64,000 nucleotides of DNA from Amphiura filiformis (lineage: Eukaryota; Echinodermata; Ophiuroidea; Amphilepidida; Amphiuridae), in the NCBI RefSeq assembly GCF_039555335.1, contig NC_092639.1, forward strand, positions 32,396,353 through 32,460,352, given 5' to 3'. Under the pieces are notes generated by a model that saw only the letters and a list, made by a program, of their open reading frames with translations, made no database searches and was not told the DNA's origin. Shown piece after piece: positions 45,601-56,778 of this stretch (its first letter is position 1; every line of letters begins with the position of its first letter). A program made the position numbers and the translations under genes.

Positions 45601-48527
45601 CATTATTTCATGATTTCTTCAAATATAGGACCTGGTGGAGCCGCAGCTCTTACGGCTGTCATTGTAATATTCATCTGGGTAGTGGTTTACGTAGCAAAAC
45701 GCTTGCGCAAGAGAAGGTAAGAAAGCCTACACCATATGCACTCAATGCATTATACTTTTTGAATACTTAATGTTTGTAGCTTTTACCTCGACGCTAACAT
45801 TCGAACAAGATTCGTCAAAAGACATAAGAACTCTCTTTGAAAAAGATTGTTCGTGGTATGTTACAAAGGACCTTGGCTATATATGGGTATATATGACCTT
45901 GACCAATACAAAAAAAATGTAGATATTTATATAGCGCTTTATGCCGTAAACGGCCTCAAAGCGCTTTACATTTATTCCCGCCGTCATTGGAATATGTCAA
46001 AACCACGCTTGCTGCCTGCAAATGGCGCAGAGTTCATCAGTACAACGACTGTGACTACCCCTAACAGCTTCCCATTGCACCTGGGCGAGCGAAGCAAAGC
46101 GACTTGCCCAAGTGCACAACACGGTGGTGAGACAGGGACTCGAACCCACGCACGTCGAACAAGCTCTTAGATTATGAGTCCAATGCCGTCATGATGCATG
46201 ATTTAAATCATTTTACTTTAAAATGACCGTCAGAAACATGTTTTTGTCCTGTCATGTGTTAGTAATAATATGCCCCTGTTCTGTCTGTTTTGGATGGACG
46301 ATTGGCATACAGGTATCCATATTGTCATTATTCAAAAAGAAAATCTCTCTCGTGTTTTATCTGGCTTGTAATTAAATGGTACAGTGATAAAAATTTTGAG
46401 ACTTTACGTATAATAAATTAAGTGGCCATTTTGAGTGACGAGTCGGCCGGGCGAGTCGGCTGCGTAAATTGCGTCAAATATGCACCACGCGCGCGCAAAA
46501 GCACATCCCGTATCACTATAATATTACTTAACAGTCTCTGCTTTTTTGTAATTGTATACAGGCAGCATGATCATCATACTCGGCCTAATTATGAAACGGT
46601 TGTCGCGGAAATGGAACGACAGAGTAAGCGATTCACGACCAGTTTAAGCAACACACAATTAACACGTAACAGCAATTCCAGTACGGCGTTAAATTTCTTT
46701 GTTCAAGAACAGGGAAGTAATATGACCGAAACGCCCAACACTGAGATACCGAAACGAGCATCCAATAATACACGAAGGTCGACAGAAACGCAAGCTTGTG
46801 AAAGTGATAGACCCTCCCATTCTATGAATACGCGAGCTACATCAGAAACATCATCTGTAATATGTACACAACCGGAAAAGAAATCAAAGAGAAAGCATTC
46901 ATATGAGAAATGTGAGCTTAACCCGATTATCGAAAAGGGAATATCGGTGGAAGTTACGTCAAATGCGCATGCGTCACCGGATTTAAGTTGCCAAACCAAA
47001 GAGGTAATATATGCGATGCCGGAGAAGAAACAAAGCGATTTTACAGGAAACGAGGAAGACAGTGATGAGCATCCGATTACCAGAAATGACAAGGTTGTAT
47101 CTATTGAGATACAAAACTCCACAAATCCTAGAGCAAACTCCTTACATTATGCCAGTAGTAATGTTCATAAAAAGAAAGCGCCCTCTATTATAGAAAGCAT
47201 TGAAAGAGGATTCGATAAAGTTCAAGCCGTTGTTTCCCCCCAGCCTCAAAAGAAGTCAACCAGTGTTAGAGATACTCGTGGTCATAGTGATTCTGCGAAC
47301 AAAAGTCCCGACGTCAACAAGAGCCTATCATTGGATGGTTATGCATTACGTAATAATAGACCATCCTCAGACAACCAGAAATTCGCACGAGGGGCATCAT
47401 CAGAATACGAAGATGTAGCAATAGGTGAACAGCAACACTTGGATACCAACGGACCCCGGTTTTCTCCTGAAGTAAGCAATCGTTCATCTTCACCATGCGA
47501 CCACACTAAAGCTACCAGTGGCTTCAAACGATACCGCCCCGACCAAATCGATAACGACGAAGGCCCTCTTTACACTCAATCAATGAAGAAAGTATCTGGG
47601 TGTAAAACGCTCAATACGTTAAGCAGCGAGGAGCAAGAAAATGACAAAGCAGTGCAAGATGGCGGTTTTCTTATACCAGAAGGAGCCAAGTGTGAGGACA
47701 ACAAGAGTACATCAGGCTATGAAGAAATCCAACTTGGTGGTATTTCTCCACCACAACGTGAGGAGAAGCCGCGAATGCCACCAGGCGCCTTTGACAACCC
47801 GTTACTTGTGGTAATCATGGAAAAGCGAGCACCTGATATGATGGAAAACTCGCTGCATGGAGAAAAGATTGACCATACACATGAAGACGTCACCGGAAGA
47901 CAAGAAGATGAATTGCACTATGTAGCAGAGGATTGTTCGGTGTATGCAAGATCGACAAAAAGTATCAGCAAAGAAGCTGTGTCTTTTGGTGGTGCTCATG
48001 ACTGCACAACGGCGATGGACACTGATCAGACATCGGGAACATCTGGATACGAAGACATTCGACTCGGCGAAATTAGTATGCCATCTCGACCTCAGAATGA
48101 AACACAGTCGAGTTCTACTGATACCAACCTTCCTAGTGACACTAGCGACATCTCACAACTAAAAGCAAGGACCACCGAATCGTCAAAGGGACGCAACCCA
48201 AGTTTATCACAATCCACAGGGATGAAGTCTGCAACGTGTGAAGATGAAAGCAGCGGACCAGCTTACGCTATTTCAGCCAAGTTTAGTTTACCTATCAAGT
48301 TACCTGAGCGTTCGCAATCGTTTACGAGACCAAAAAGTGGGCCATATGATAAGGAGCTACGACCCAAACGAAAGACTGTCCGCGATGTTGCACATCGCGA
48401 CAAGAGCGGCAAAGAAGATGTAATTATGGTGACTCTTGGTACACCTGGAATTAAGAAACCATCAATCCAGAGGCCTGGAGAGTGTCCCACTTCCATTGAT
48501 ATCCCAACAAAATCGTTTAAGAAGTAG
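42612..48527 (+). CDS. Gene D: transmembrane adaptor-like protein with 654-residue tyrosine tail
   Basis: Three exons, 42612-42687, 45629-45716 and 46562-48527, with all phases and GT/AG borders consistent, encode 709 residues. The ATG sits in AATATGG context and an in-frame TAA lies 63 nt upstream. There is no signal peptide. Residues 1-29 hold Cys 10, 12, 14 and 19; the span is about 30-48, followed by KRLRKRR, so N-out/C-in topology is predicted. Tail sites: Y65 (YETV), Y205 (VIYAMPEK), Y337 (SEYEDV), Y441 (SGYEEI), Y551 (SGYEDI), several other Tyr, and the block GTPGIKKPSI...PTSIDIP near the C-terminus. One module reads SSVICTQPEKK, where Cys replaces the YAMP Tyr. The layout (tiny ectodomain, one span, long Tyr tail) resembles LAT/PAG-type adaptors, but there is no detectable sequence relation to them. 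Function is inferred. Confidence 0.8.
43141..43400 (+). mobile_element. tRNA-headed SINE
   Basis: GGGGCTCCGACTCATAATCGG followed by GTGAGTTCGAGCCCC is a tRNA-like B-box region with a CAT anticodon-like loop. The downstream body (GGTGTATAAATGGGTATCGG) and T-run fit a SINE in intron 1 of gene D. Confidence 0.65.
43461..43784. mobile_element. Foldback MITE with TA target duplication
   Basis: Arms of about 110 bp: CACCAGGCATAAAAGAAACT against its near-complement ending GTGCCTGGTG, with GAATAATCC/GGATTATTC inside. TA flanks both sides. The empty site is at 44176-44190 (CTACTCTACTTATAA). Confidence 0.85.
43921..44060 (+). mobile_element. tRNA-Arg-like SINE, copy 1
   Basis: GTAGCCTAATGGATAAGGCG and GGTCGTGGGTTCGAGTCCC give tRNA-Arg-like A and B boxes. 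The body CAAGTTGGGT...GGTCGGGATTTGT...TTGTTGTCATGTTTAA is shared with the second copy. Confidence 0.75.
44316..45256. mobile_element. DNA transposon (non-autonomous) with 7-bp target duplication
   Basis: Inverted ends CATGGAAGAAAGAGATAAGA and its complement TCTTATCTCTTTCTTCCATG. ATCAGTG is repeated at 44309-44315 and 45257-45263. 941 bp, no transposase frame. The uninterrupted form is in copy 1 near 43914-43922. Confidence 0.85.
45263..45420 (+). mobile_element. tRNA-Arg-like SINE, copy 2
   Basis: Same head and body as 43921-44060, with a fuller 3' end of the head (CCCATGCCAGCAC). GCTGG can pair with CCAGC but is out of register with a canonical seven-base acceptor stem, so it is not called a tRNA gene. 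Confidence 0.75.
45629..45716 (+). CDS. Gene D exon 2: transmembrane segment
   Basis: Acceptor TTCAAATATAG, donor GTAAGA; 88 nt; phase 1 in, 2 out as in gene B exon 6. It encodes PGGAAALTAVIVIFIWVVVY then VAKRLRKR. Confidence 0.85.
45905..46195 (-). mobile_element. Antisense tRNA-headed SINE
   Basis: On the minus strand, GGACTCATAATCTAAGAGC and GTGGGTTCGAGTCCCTG form the tRNA-like head. The other end has TAAAGCGCTTTGAGGCCG and ATAAAGCGCTATATAAAT, a common 3' end of animal SINE/LINE pairs, then a T-run. Located in intron 2 of gene D. Confidence 0.75.
46562..48527 (+). CDS. Gene D exon 3: cytoplasmic tail
   Basis: Acceptor TTTTGTAATTGTATACAG (46544-46561); one base completes Arg 55; stop TAG 48525-48527. 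In-frame sequence before 46562 is intron. Two related SGYE(E/D)I(Q/R)LG(G/E)IS units (Tyr codons 47718 and 48048) show internal duplication. Confidence 0.85.
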
Positions 48528-48540
48528 CTGGATCAATCAT

Positions 48541-48660
48541 TATTGCATGCCATCATCATCGTCATCATCTTCCTTATCAACATCGTCTTCGTCAACATCG
48601 CCGTCCTGGTAATCTTCATCGTGAGCGTCTTCGCCGTCTTCTTATCAGCATCAATATTAC
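48541..48660. repeat. CAT/CGT/CTT microsatellite
   Basis: A degenerate trinucleotide run directly after gene D's stop, probably in its 3' untranslated region. Confidence 0.75.
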
Positions 48661-49944
48661 TATAACAAGCCAACTAGAATCAGACAGGAAAGGTGTATCT
48701 GGTTTCTTTTTCATTTTTATTTCTTGTACTGTGCGAAGAAGGTACGGGGATATGATACATGATATATTTATGGTGGGCACAAAAACCATGGCGCTGCACA
48801 AAGTGGGCAAATTCTTTTGAATTTGCGAATTTGCCGGGTTTTTACCCAGATGGAATACTGCCCTCTATTCCATACTTCAAAAGGCTATTTTGAGATTCAC
48901 CGGATACGAAGAAAAAACAGGCTCACCAGTACATTGTACAATAATATAACACGGGGGTGACGGTGGTGAAGATCTTGGAGGCTAGCTGGTGGTTTATTAC
49001 ACTAGTGAATGCGTTCCGAAGTCTTATTATTATCTTTATTAATCTTTGATGTAGTAGCCAAACCTCATCCGTGGACAGAGTGAAAAACGGGTACACTTCT
49101 TTAAAACGGCATATCTTCAAAAGTTGTGAGCCGATTGAAATAATTGTTTTGGTTTATTAAAGCTAAATAATAAAGGTTTCTTTTAATACAAATCAAAATA
49201 TATTTGTTGAACTTTTCAAAAATAGGAGAAAAAGAAGGCGCAATACGGGTTCTGATTTTTTGGGGGGGACCATATCACATCGCGATTCGCACATCGTTAC
49301 TGCTGCTGCTGGTTACTGCGCAGTTCATGTGCGCACTGACGATTTCGCATCGATTGCAATGCATTATGGGATACACCAAAAATCTCGAAAATCAGATCAG
49401 ACCGTGTTCGAAAGAAAGAAAGAGACAAATTGACGACGGGGAAAGATATTAATCCTCCCAATTATGGACAATTATTTTCCCATTAAAGCTGTTCTGAAAC
49501 AATGAGTAATTAGTGTTTAATCAAATAGCCTGAATAAATAGATAGTAATCTTCAACCAACACACCAGTATATCCTTGTTTGGTTTCTGGTTGAAGTTCGA
49601 TGATTTAATCATTGTTTGTGCTATCAGTTGAAATTAAACTCTAGAAATGACATATCTGTCAAAAGGAACTATAACCGGATTGTATAATAATAGCACAGAC
49701 ATGAAGTTTTTTGCATACTTAGTATATACCTAATAAGGTAGGCCTAATTATACACAGCGCTGAGTAGAAAAAAAAAAAAGAATCATTATTCGATAATTCG
49801 AACATAATAATAATTTTGTTACTGCTTTAATTGAATTTTTATGGAAATTAAAGTCCAAAGCAGCGTTGTTTTTGTTATTGTTGTTATTATCAGAAATATT
49901 TTTAATACAAGCCTCCACATAAATGACAGCTATAGCTGGTGAAA
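48661..49944. other. No gene seen
   Basis: AT-rich; the frames at 48923-49120 and 49204-49452 have no recognisable motif or splice context. Confidence 0.5.
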
Positions 49945-50050
49945 AAAATCACTGACCTTCCAGGATTTGAACCTAGGACGCTAGGACGTTCGGATCACTG
50001 GACCAATGCTCTATACCCGGGCTCTATACAACTGAGCTGAATGAATCAGA
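49945..50050 (-). mobile_element. Antisense tRNA-like SINE head
   Basis: The complement reads GAGCATTGGTCCAGTGATCC and CTAGGTTCAAATCCTGGAAG, tRNA-like A- and B-box regions. The body is not delimited, and 50051-50879 shows no other feature. Confidence 0.5.
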
Positions 50051-50942
50051 TGGAGTGATGTTATTATTTATCATGTCTGTAGGTCTTCAGTTCAAAATTG
50101 TTGTGTTGTTGTTTATGGCATGCTGTTGTTTATTGCTATTGCTGTTGTCATTAATTAGTATTATTATTCATCTTCTTTCCATAATTTACATCATATCATA
50201 AACATAACATGACAATAAAAACAAATATTGTAGAGGAAAGCCTAGATGACCGTGTGTATATTTGTATTTTTCGTACTATGTGACACGATCTGGTCCATGG
50301 GGGCCAAAGGAGGCATTTTTGAAAATTGAGTTACTGTAATTATTACATTATACATAGGCCTATATACAATATGCTATCATTTACTGAAAACACCAAAGGT
50401 CTAGCATGCTGTTTCTAAAGTTATGAAGTTATTTGATGTCGATTTTCTTATGTATTTTATTGTTTTTTACTCCATATTTTTACCTTTATCTCAGTTTCAA
50501 ATTTGCCGCCTTTGGCCCCCATGAACCAGATCTTGTCAAATATATTTTTAGAGCATGAGGATACATTACAAATTGGAGTCTTACCAACCAAACGTGCAGT
50601 TTAACTGTCAAAAAACAACGCAATGGGAATCGTCAACTCAATAGAAATATCTCCGTGCATTCTTTTTAGCACCTGAAATGCTGAAATAATAAATGTAATA
50701 AAATTACAAAATTTCGGTCAGAATGTTACATAATTATCCCAAGAACCACAAACCAGCTGAACAAGGATGGAATATCAATACAAGTACCTCTCTGAATAAT
50801 AACTTTCATGCACGGCACTAATATTATTTTGCAATTTTTTATACGTCTGACAATTTTATAAGAAGAAATGGTCTGACAAATTGTTCTGTATAAACCCTTC
50901 TGTGAACTATTCAAATTTCGAATCGTAATTATAAATTTGACA

Positions 50943-51060
50943 GGAGCCACCTACGACGTATACTCTGAATTGGAACTGAATAATTTTGCGAGGGCGTCCT
51001 GTGATATGAATTGTGGGCAACATTCCAAGCGGCTGCGGATCCGTTTCATTAGTTTATGTT
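50943..51060 (+). other. Candidate coding exon with YDVYSEL motif (also 51779-51900)
   Basis: After AAATTTGACAG a phase-1 frame reads ATYDVYSELELNNFARASCD then MNCGQHSKRL, present in both copies of the duplication. VYSEL is a Tyr-x-x-Leu site of the kind found in immune-receptor tails. No donor, upstream exon or stop is clear and the frame then enters the CAT repeat, so this is only a candidate. Confidence 0.25.
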
Positions 51061-51104
51061 TGCATGTTCTAAATAAAGATATCGATAATAATCATTTTTA
51101 TACT

Positions 51105-51143
<39 letters not shown>

Positions 51144-51500
51144 GATCATCATCGTCGTCGTCGTCGTCGTCGTCATCATCGTCATCCTCCTCATCATCAT
51201 TGTCATCGTCGTCATGATGATGATCCTACTCAGTTCCTCATCATCACTATCATCATCATCATCTTCGTCGTCGTCATCATCGTCATCATTGTCGTCATCG
51301 TCATCCTCCGCCTCCTCCTCCTCATCGTTATCATCATCAGCAGCATCGTCGTCGTCATCGTCATCATCGTCATATTCCTCTTCCTCATCATCACCATCAT
51401 CATCATCGCCATCATCATCATCGTCATCAGCGTCCTCATCGTCATCCTCCTCCTCATCATTATCATCATCGTCTTCGTCGCCATCACCGTCCTCGTCATC
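51105..51500. repeat. CAT/CGT microsatellite (second copy 51941-52350)
   Basis: Long (CAT)n and (CGT)n runs with CTC interruptions. All frames through it give homopolymeric His, Ser, Ile/Val or Met/Thr products and are not treated as genes. Confidence 0.95.
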
Positions 51501-51939
51501 CCCTTATCTTATTCATCACCAAACACCCACGCCACCCACCACCCTCTCCATTACACACCCACACCTCCACACACACCCCTGCTTGCCTGTAAAATTGCAT
51601 TTTTATGTTTGAGACTGATTATTGATCATATGGATATTGTGTTACGAGTGTCCGTCCTATAACGTAGACTTTCCTTATCCCGGAACGCCATACAAAATCA
51701 CTATAGCCTTACAAATTGTTCTGTATAAACCCTTCTGTGAACTATTCAAATTTCGAATCGTAATTATAAATTTGACAGGAGCCACCTACGACGTATACTC
51801 TGAATTGGAACTGAATAATTTTGCGAGGGCGTCCTGTGATATGAATTGTGGGCAACATTCCAAGCGGCTGCGGATCCGTTTCATTAGTTTATGTTTGCAT
51901 GTTCTAAATAAAGATATCGATAATAATCATTTTTATACT

Positions 51940-51979
<40 letters not shown>

Positions 51980-52440
51980 GTCGTCGTCGTCGTCGTCGTC
52001 GTCATCATCGTCATCCTCCTCATCATCATTGTCATCAAGCTTATTGTCATCGTCGTCATGATGATGATCCTACTCAGTTCCTCATCATCACTATCATCAT
52101 CAGCATCTTCGTCGTCGTCATCATCGTCATCATTGTCGTCATCGTCATCCTCCGCCTCCTCCTCCTCATCGTTATCATCATCAGCAGCATCATCAGCATC
52201 GTCGTCGTCATCGTCATCATATTCCTCTTCCTCATCATCATCATCATCATCGCCATCATCATCATCGTCATCAGCGTCCTCATCGTCATCCTCCTCCTCA
52301 TCATTATCATCATCGTCTTCGTCGCCATCATCGTCCTCGTCATCCCCTTATCTTATTCATCACCAAACACCCACGCCACCACCACCCTCTCCATTACACA
52401 CCCACACCTCCACACACACCCCGCTTGCCTGTAAAATTGC

Positions 52441-53890
52441 ATTTTCGCCAGCCCATTCGGGGCTGGTACCTGTTTCAGGTTTGGGGTCAGTTTACTCAAG
52501 AGATTATATTTTAGTGGTATTGGAATGATTTTTTTTTTTTACTTTTGTGGTTAAATTTTTTAAAATATTTTAATTCGATTTGTTAGGAAAAGTAAGTATG
52601 TTTTGCCGTTTCAACGAACGAAAACGAGTGAGTATTACCAAAGTTATGTTTGAACTAATTAATTATGACTTTAAAAGTTTAAAGGCCTAAATGTAACAAT
52701 AATAGTTAATATATATAGCATCATATGGTCAGGAGAAAAAAAACTGACATCACCTATGATGTCATATCAGTGTCCTTGACCGGGGGTCCTTACTCCTTGA
52801 CCACTGAACAGCGTGATATCATGTTGATAACAGATCTATAGAATCAAAATCTTCATCATATCCCCGGATCATATCACAGATTCTCAACAATCTGTGATCA
52901 TATGGACCATATTGATGTGAAAGTAGTTATCTATCATATCCTGTGTCGTTTTATGGATAAAAATGACTCAAAATGTTATTGATGAAATGGTTGCTATCAT
53001 AAACATCAGTTTTGTCTTTTCAACGGAAAAAAATCCGATGCAAAATAAAGTTTTTAGGGCCTAGCTATAATATGGGCATAATTTATGCATATAGTATTGA
53101 ACAATGTACCCCATTTGACATGCACTTATAGATAAATAAATTGTCTTACTTTATTAATTTAATAACTTCTTTATTATAAATAAAATGACACATAACTATT
53201 TGATTCATAAAATTACATTCAACAAAATGATTGAAGAGAAAACACACAAGGCACTAGGCAGACTGTTATAGAATGGAGTATGTAAGATGCCATGTCCATA
53301 GCTTCGCAGGAGTTTCCGACTAGCAATCAACATGATCAGCACATTCAGAAAAACACAGTTTAAGAGTGAAGATTGTAGTGAGTAACCATCCTTTATAAAT
53401 GTGCTGGCCACTATCTATTATAATATAGTAGGCTTAAACTATACATTGCGAATTAATTAAGTTATTTTAAAATAAAATGTACATGTAAGTTAACTCAAAC
53501 CGGCAGTGTATATATCGAAAGCAGTGAAATCGGACATTCCTAAGCGAAGATATTGAGTTCGTAAGTTCTGGTATTACAAAATTGGAAATTGAGATATCGT
53601 GGGTAAAAAGCTGAAAAGACAAAAAACCAACGACAACAACAACAACAACAACAACAAAACAAACAGACCAGAACAATTTGGAGTACATGTAATGAATTAA
53701 AAGAGTTGACATGAGATTAGGAATTAATGTTTTCTGCTGTTTCAGTGTGCATGTTCTCATCGTTGATGGTTTGGTGGACTGTCATGTAGATGTAAGCGTG
53801 ATCCTAAAATGCCTTTCACATTGACCAAAACTAATTACAAGACCTCTTCTACATTGAGGCTGGCTTTCCCTTTTAAAGGAATTTTTATTA
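52441..53890. other. No gene seen
   Basis: AT-rich spacer between the tandem duplication and its partial third copy. An (AAC)n run is at about 53628-53660. Confidence 0.5.
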
Positions 53891-54000
53891 TGTTTGAGAC
53901 TGATTAAAATGATCATATGGATATTGTGTTACGAGTGTCCGTCCTATAACGTAGACTTTCCTTATCCCGGAACGCCATACAAAATCACTATAGCCTTACA
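53891..54000. repeat. Partial third copy of the duplicated unit
   Basis: Matches 51607-51713 almost exactly (ATGGATATTGTGTTACGAG, CTTATCCCGGAACGCC). Here the frame CYECPSYNVDFPYPGTPYKI continues differently (TIALHNFDQENMEMGKI). It may be a diverged exon. 54001-54843 holds no recognised feature. Confidence 0.6.
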
Positions 54001-54843
54001 CAATTTCGACCAAGAGAACATGGAAATGGGAAAAATCAAATGCTTTCTAAAACCTTATACACAAGCGGCTCACCAACCCCCACCCATACGTGTATGACCT
54101 GTCAACTGGGAACCAACAAAAGGGAAGACGGGGACAGAAAATATAAAACCATGGACACAATCAGTTTACCGTCAACAGTGGATTAACTCTATACCTACTA
54201 GTATAGAGGACTCACTTTTAAACGCATTTGAAGGCTTTTTGCAATTACAAGATAGGTAGTAGATCGTGGACGTCCACGGTTTATCAGCAGCAGCGTGTAA
54301 CGGGAAAACTCCATGTGATTATATTAAATAGGCTTGTTCTATAGGCCTATGCATGGTAGAAATTAACAATTTTGATATAGGCATTCCCGGGAATTAATCA
54401 TCCTCCTTCCAACGATAATTAATTATTATGTAAATACTACAGACTATGCCCACTTGTTTATATTATTGCTTAATTACGTTATTCATCAACAAGCAAATAC
54501 GCATTTTGAATGTATTGTGGAATTTAGCTTTCATCTGTCAAAAACATTAACGAGGGCACGTGCCATGTACGTTACTAATTTCTAGAAACACCGTATTCCA
54601 TTAATCAAATTGTCCATTTAAGCAGACGATTTTTCATTTTCGGCATCAGTAACCAATCCACGCGTATTCACAAAAAACGATACTTAATTTAACAACAGAG
54701 TATTTTTACTAATATTTATCTGTGATTATCATACGTCACTTTTTGTAAGAACAACATTTTTTGATAAGACCAGCAGTTGCAGGAGTACATTGACAGGGTT
54801 CTGACAAGTAAAATCTTCAAGTTTCAACTTTTGCTTCGTCCAA

Positions 54844-54910
54844 ATGGCAAAAAGAATACTTCAATTGTTTATTATTGCAACTTTAATAAATGCAGTGTTC
54901 AATATACCGG
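54844..54910 (+). CDS. Gene E, first exon: signal peptide
   Basis: ATG in a CCAAATGGC context opens MAKRILQLFIIATLINAVFN then IPG, a clear signal-peptide profile (KR, hydrophobic core, small residues). Donor GTGAGT at 54911; phase 1 out, as for gene B exon 1. It is likely the start of another secreted or membrane protein on the same strand, possibly a fifth family member. Downstream exons are uncertain. Confidence 0.6.
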
Positions 54911-55917
54911 GTGAGTAATGTTTATTATTTTCTTATCTTGATGATGTTTCTTTATATGTTTAAAAAAAAAAAAGAACTTTGAAAATCTGCAACATTTACC
55001 ATTTGCGCGTGTGTCGGAGTGTTACTAATATCCAAGCACTATAAAGGTCAGTTTACCAAAGAGGATAAATTAATTGATACGTCAAACACATCTAATGTGC
55101 TTTTATTATTATCAATTTTATCATTTTCTTTCTAGCTTTACATTTTACTAAAATAAATGGATTGTAAATAGTTACACATGATTACATAATTATTTTTGTA
55201 ATTGTATATAAATTTTGCCCGTTTTATATAAAGTACAACGACGGACTAGAATATGGACTAGAAAATGAACTTTTAATTTGTGTTACAATGGTTACTTCAA
55301 CAAGTTTTTAATTCCATTTTGTGTATACTGTACTTATCCACTGTAAAATCAACTATTTTGTTTTCCATATCATTGATCTTTGACAGACCATATTCGAACT
55401 GATTTTCAGTATCTCCAATAGCACGTTTTTGACTGATTTTCAATATTTTTTAAATACACAATTATCAAAAATACCCCTTTGAGTCTTAAATAATCATGTT
55501 TGAGCAAATTGCCATATCTTCTTCTTTTTGGCAATTACAATTCATTGTGCGACATTTTTTTGTTACTGGCAGTTTTATAGTTATTTTCAATATCGTGTCT
55601 TTATAAATTTAGAAAAAATAAGTCCGATTTGTTTAGATTAATTATGTACAGCTCATACTGTTCATATGACGTCTTGAAGAACGGTTTGGTTTTTGCTAAT
55701 CAATCAGATAACAAATTAATCATACATAATGATTTGTTTACATATATTATTGAACTTGACTGGTAATTGATATATGATACGGTGATACTTTGGTGATATA
55801 TCGATAATCTCTTACACGCACATACCTTGGAACAATTTAATTAATATGAACGTAAAAACTTGGACTTCAAAATGTTAAATAAACATTATTTTTTACCAGG
55901 TTCGCCGTCGCAAATAA

Positions 55918-56010
55918 TAAAGGAGACAAGCAGAAAAAGTGATCCCGCCTGGGAATCAAACCCAGGACCTCAGTTTTACGAGACCTGTGCCTTAACCACT
56001 CATACCACTG
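55918..56010 (-). mobile_element. Antisense tRNA-like SINE head
   Basis: The complement has GAGTGGTTAAGGCACAGG and CTGGGTTTGATTCCCAGG (A and B boxes). A plus-strand frame (55860-56069) runs through it and should not be taken as an exon without transcript proof. Confidence 0.6.
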
Positions 56011-56778
56011 CTTTCCGTGTTCAAAAAGTTAGCTTCCCAATTTGGAGATTCATGTTGAACACATGTTGAAAGGACCAGTTAAAAATAATATTTCGAATTA
56101 TTCAGATTATACCTAAATTTTGTTCAACACACATAATTCTGGTATCTTCATACATGTAAATTTTCCATTATTAACATGCGTGCTCTTTAATCGCTGACAA
56201 TTCACTGAATACGGTCTCATATCTAATACCGAAAATGCGCAATGTGCAGATGTGCAAGAAAATGTCGGTCATCTTTGAACTAGGGTAAAACTAATAAATA
56301 TGATCTTCAACTGATCAAGTTCAAGACTTACATCAAATGTCATTTGCAAAATCTAGTCACTTTTTTATTCAAGAAGCTACACTGTTAAAAATGCAAGATT
56401 TTTTTTTAATAAAACGCAGAAACATTCTGAACTCGCGTTCTGTAAAGAAAGAACAATTATTGCATGGCAACCCAGCTGTCACAGACGTTATTTCTCCGTT
56501 TTAAAACAGAAATGTTTACGGAACTATTTCTAACGAATTTGGTGAAAATACTTGTAATATACTTTTTAATATGAGCAAAATATTCTATATTTAGCTCCTT
56601 TCCTTTCAATTAATTTTGTTTCATTATAGTATTCATAGTCATTTTTGTTATCCCGCATCCCAAAAGGTCCTTGAAATGTTTGTACCGGCAGACATCTTCT
56701 TCAGGCATCCGACATCGGCTTTTATTTTCGTCATCATTATTGGTTACTATATTGTATTTTAATTTACTTGTCTATTAG

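Larger units (their letters stand above)
50880..52440. repeat. 835-bp tandem duplication
   Basis: 50880-51605 and 51715-52440 are nearly identical with an offset of 835 bases; small differences are confined to the CAT/CGT tracts. The junction piece 51607-51713 recurs at 53891-54000. It could be a real recent duplication or an assembly duplicate. Confidence 0.85.

Noticed and set aside
46422-46561. In-frame extension of gene D's tail frame upstream of 46562
   Set aside because: A strong acceptor (TTTTGTAATTGTATACAG) and phase match to the transmembrane exon mark it as intron.
50937-52434. Long frames rich in His, Ser, Ile/Val or Met across the CAT/CGT repeats
   Set aside because: All come from translating trinucleotide microsatellites in different frames and strands; only the short pre-repeat part might be coding.
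55900-56069. Second exon of gene E (phase-compatible frame GSPSQIIKETS...)
   Set aside because: Most of the frame translates an antisense tRNA-like SINE head (WESNPGPQ) and has no donor.
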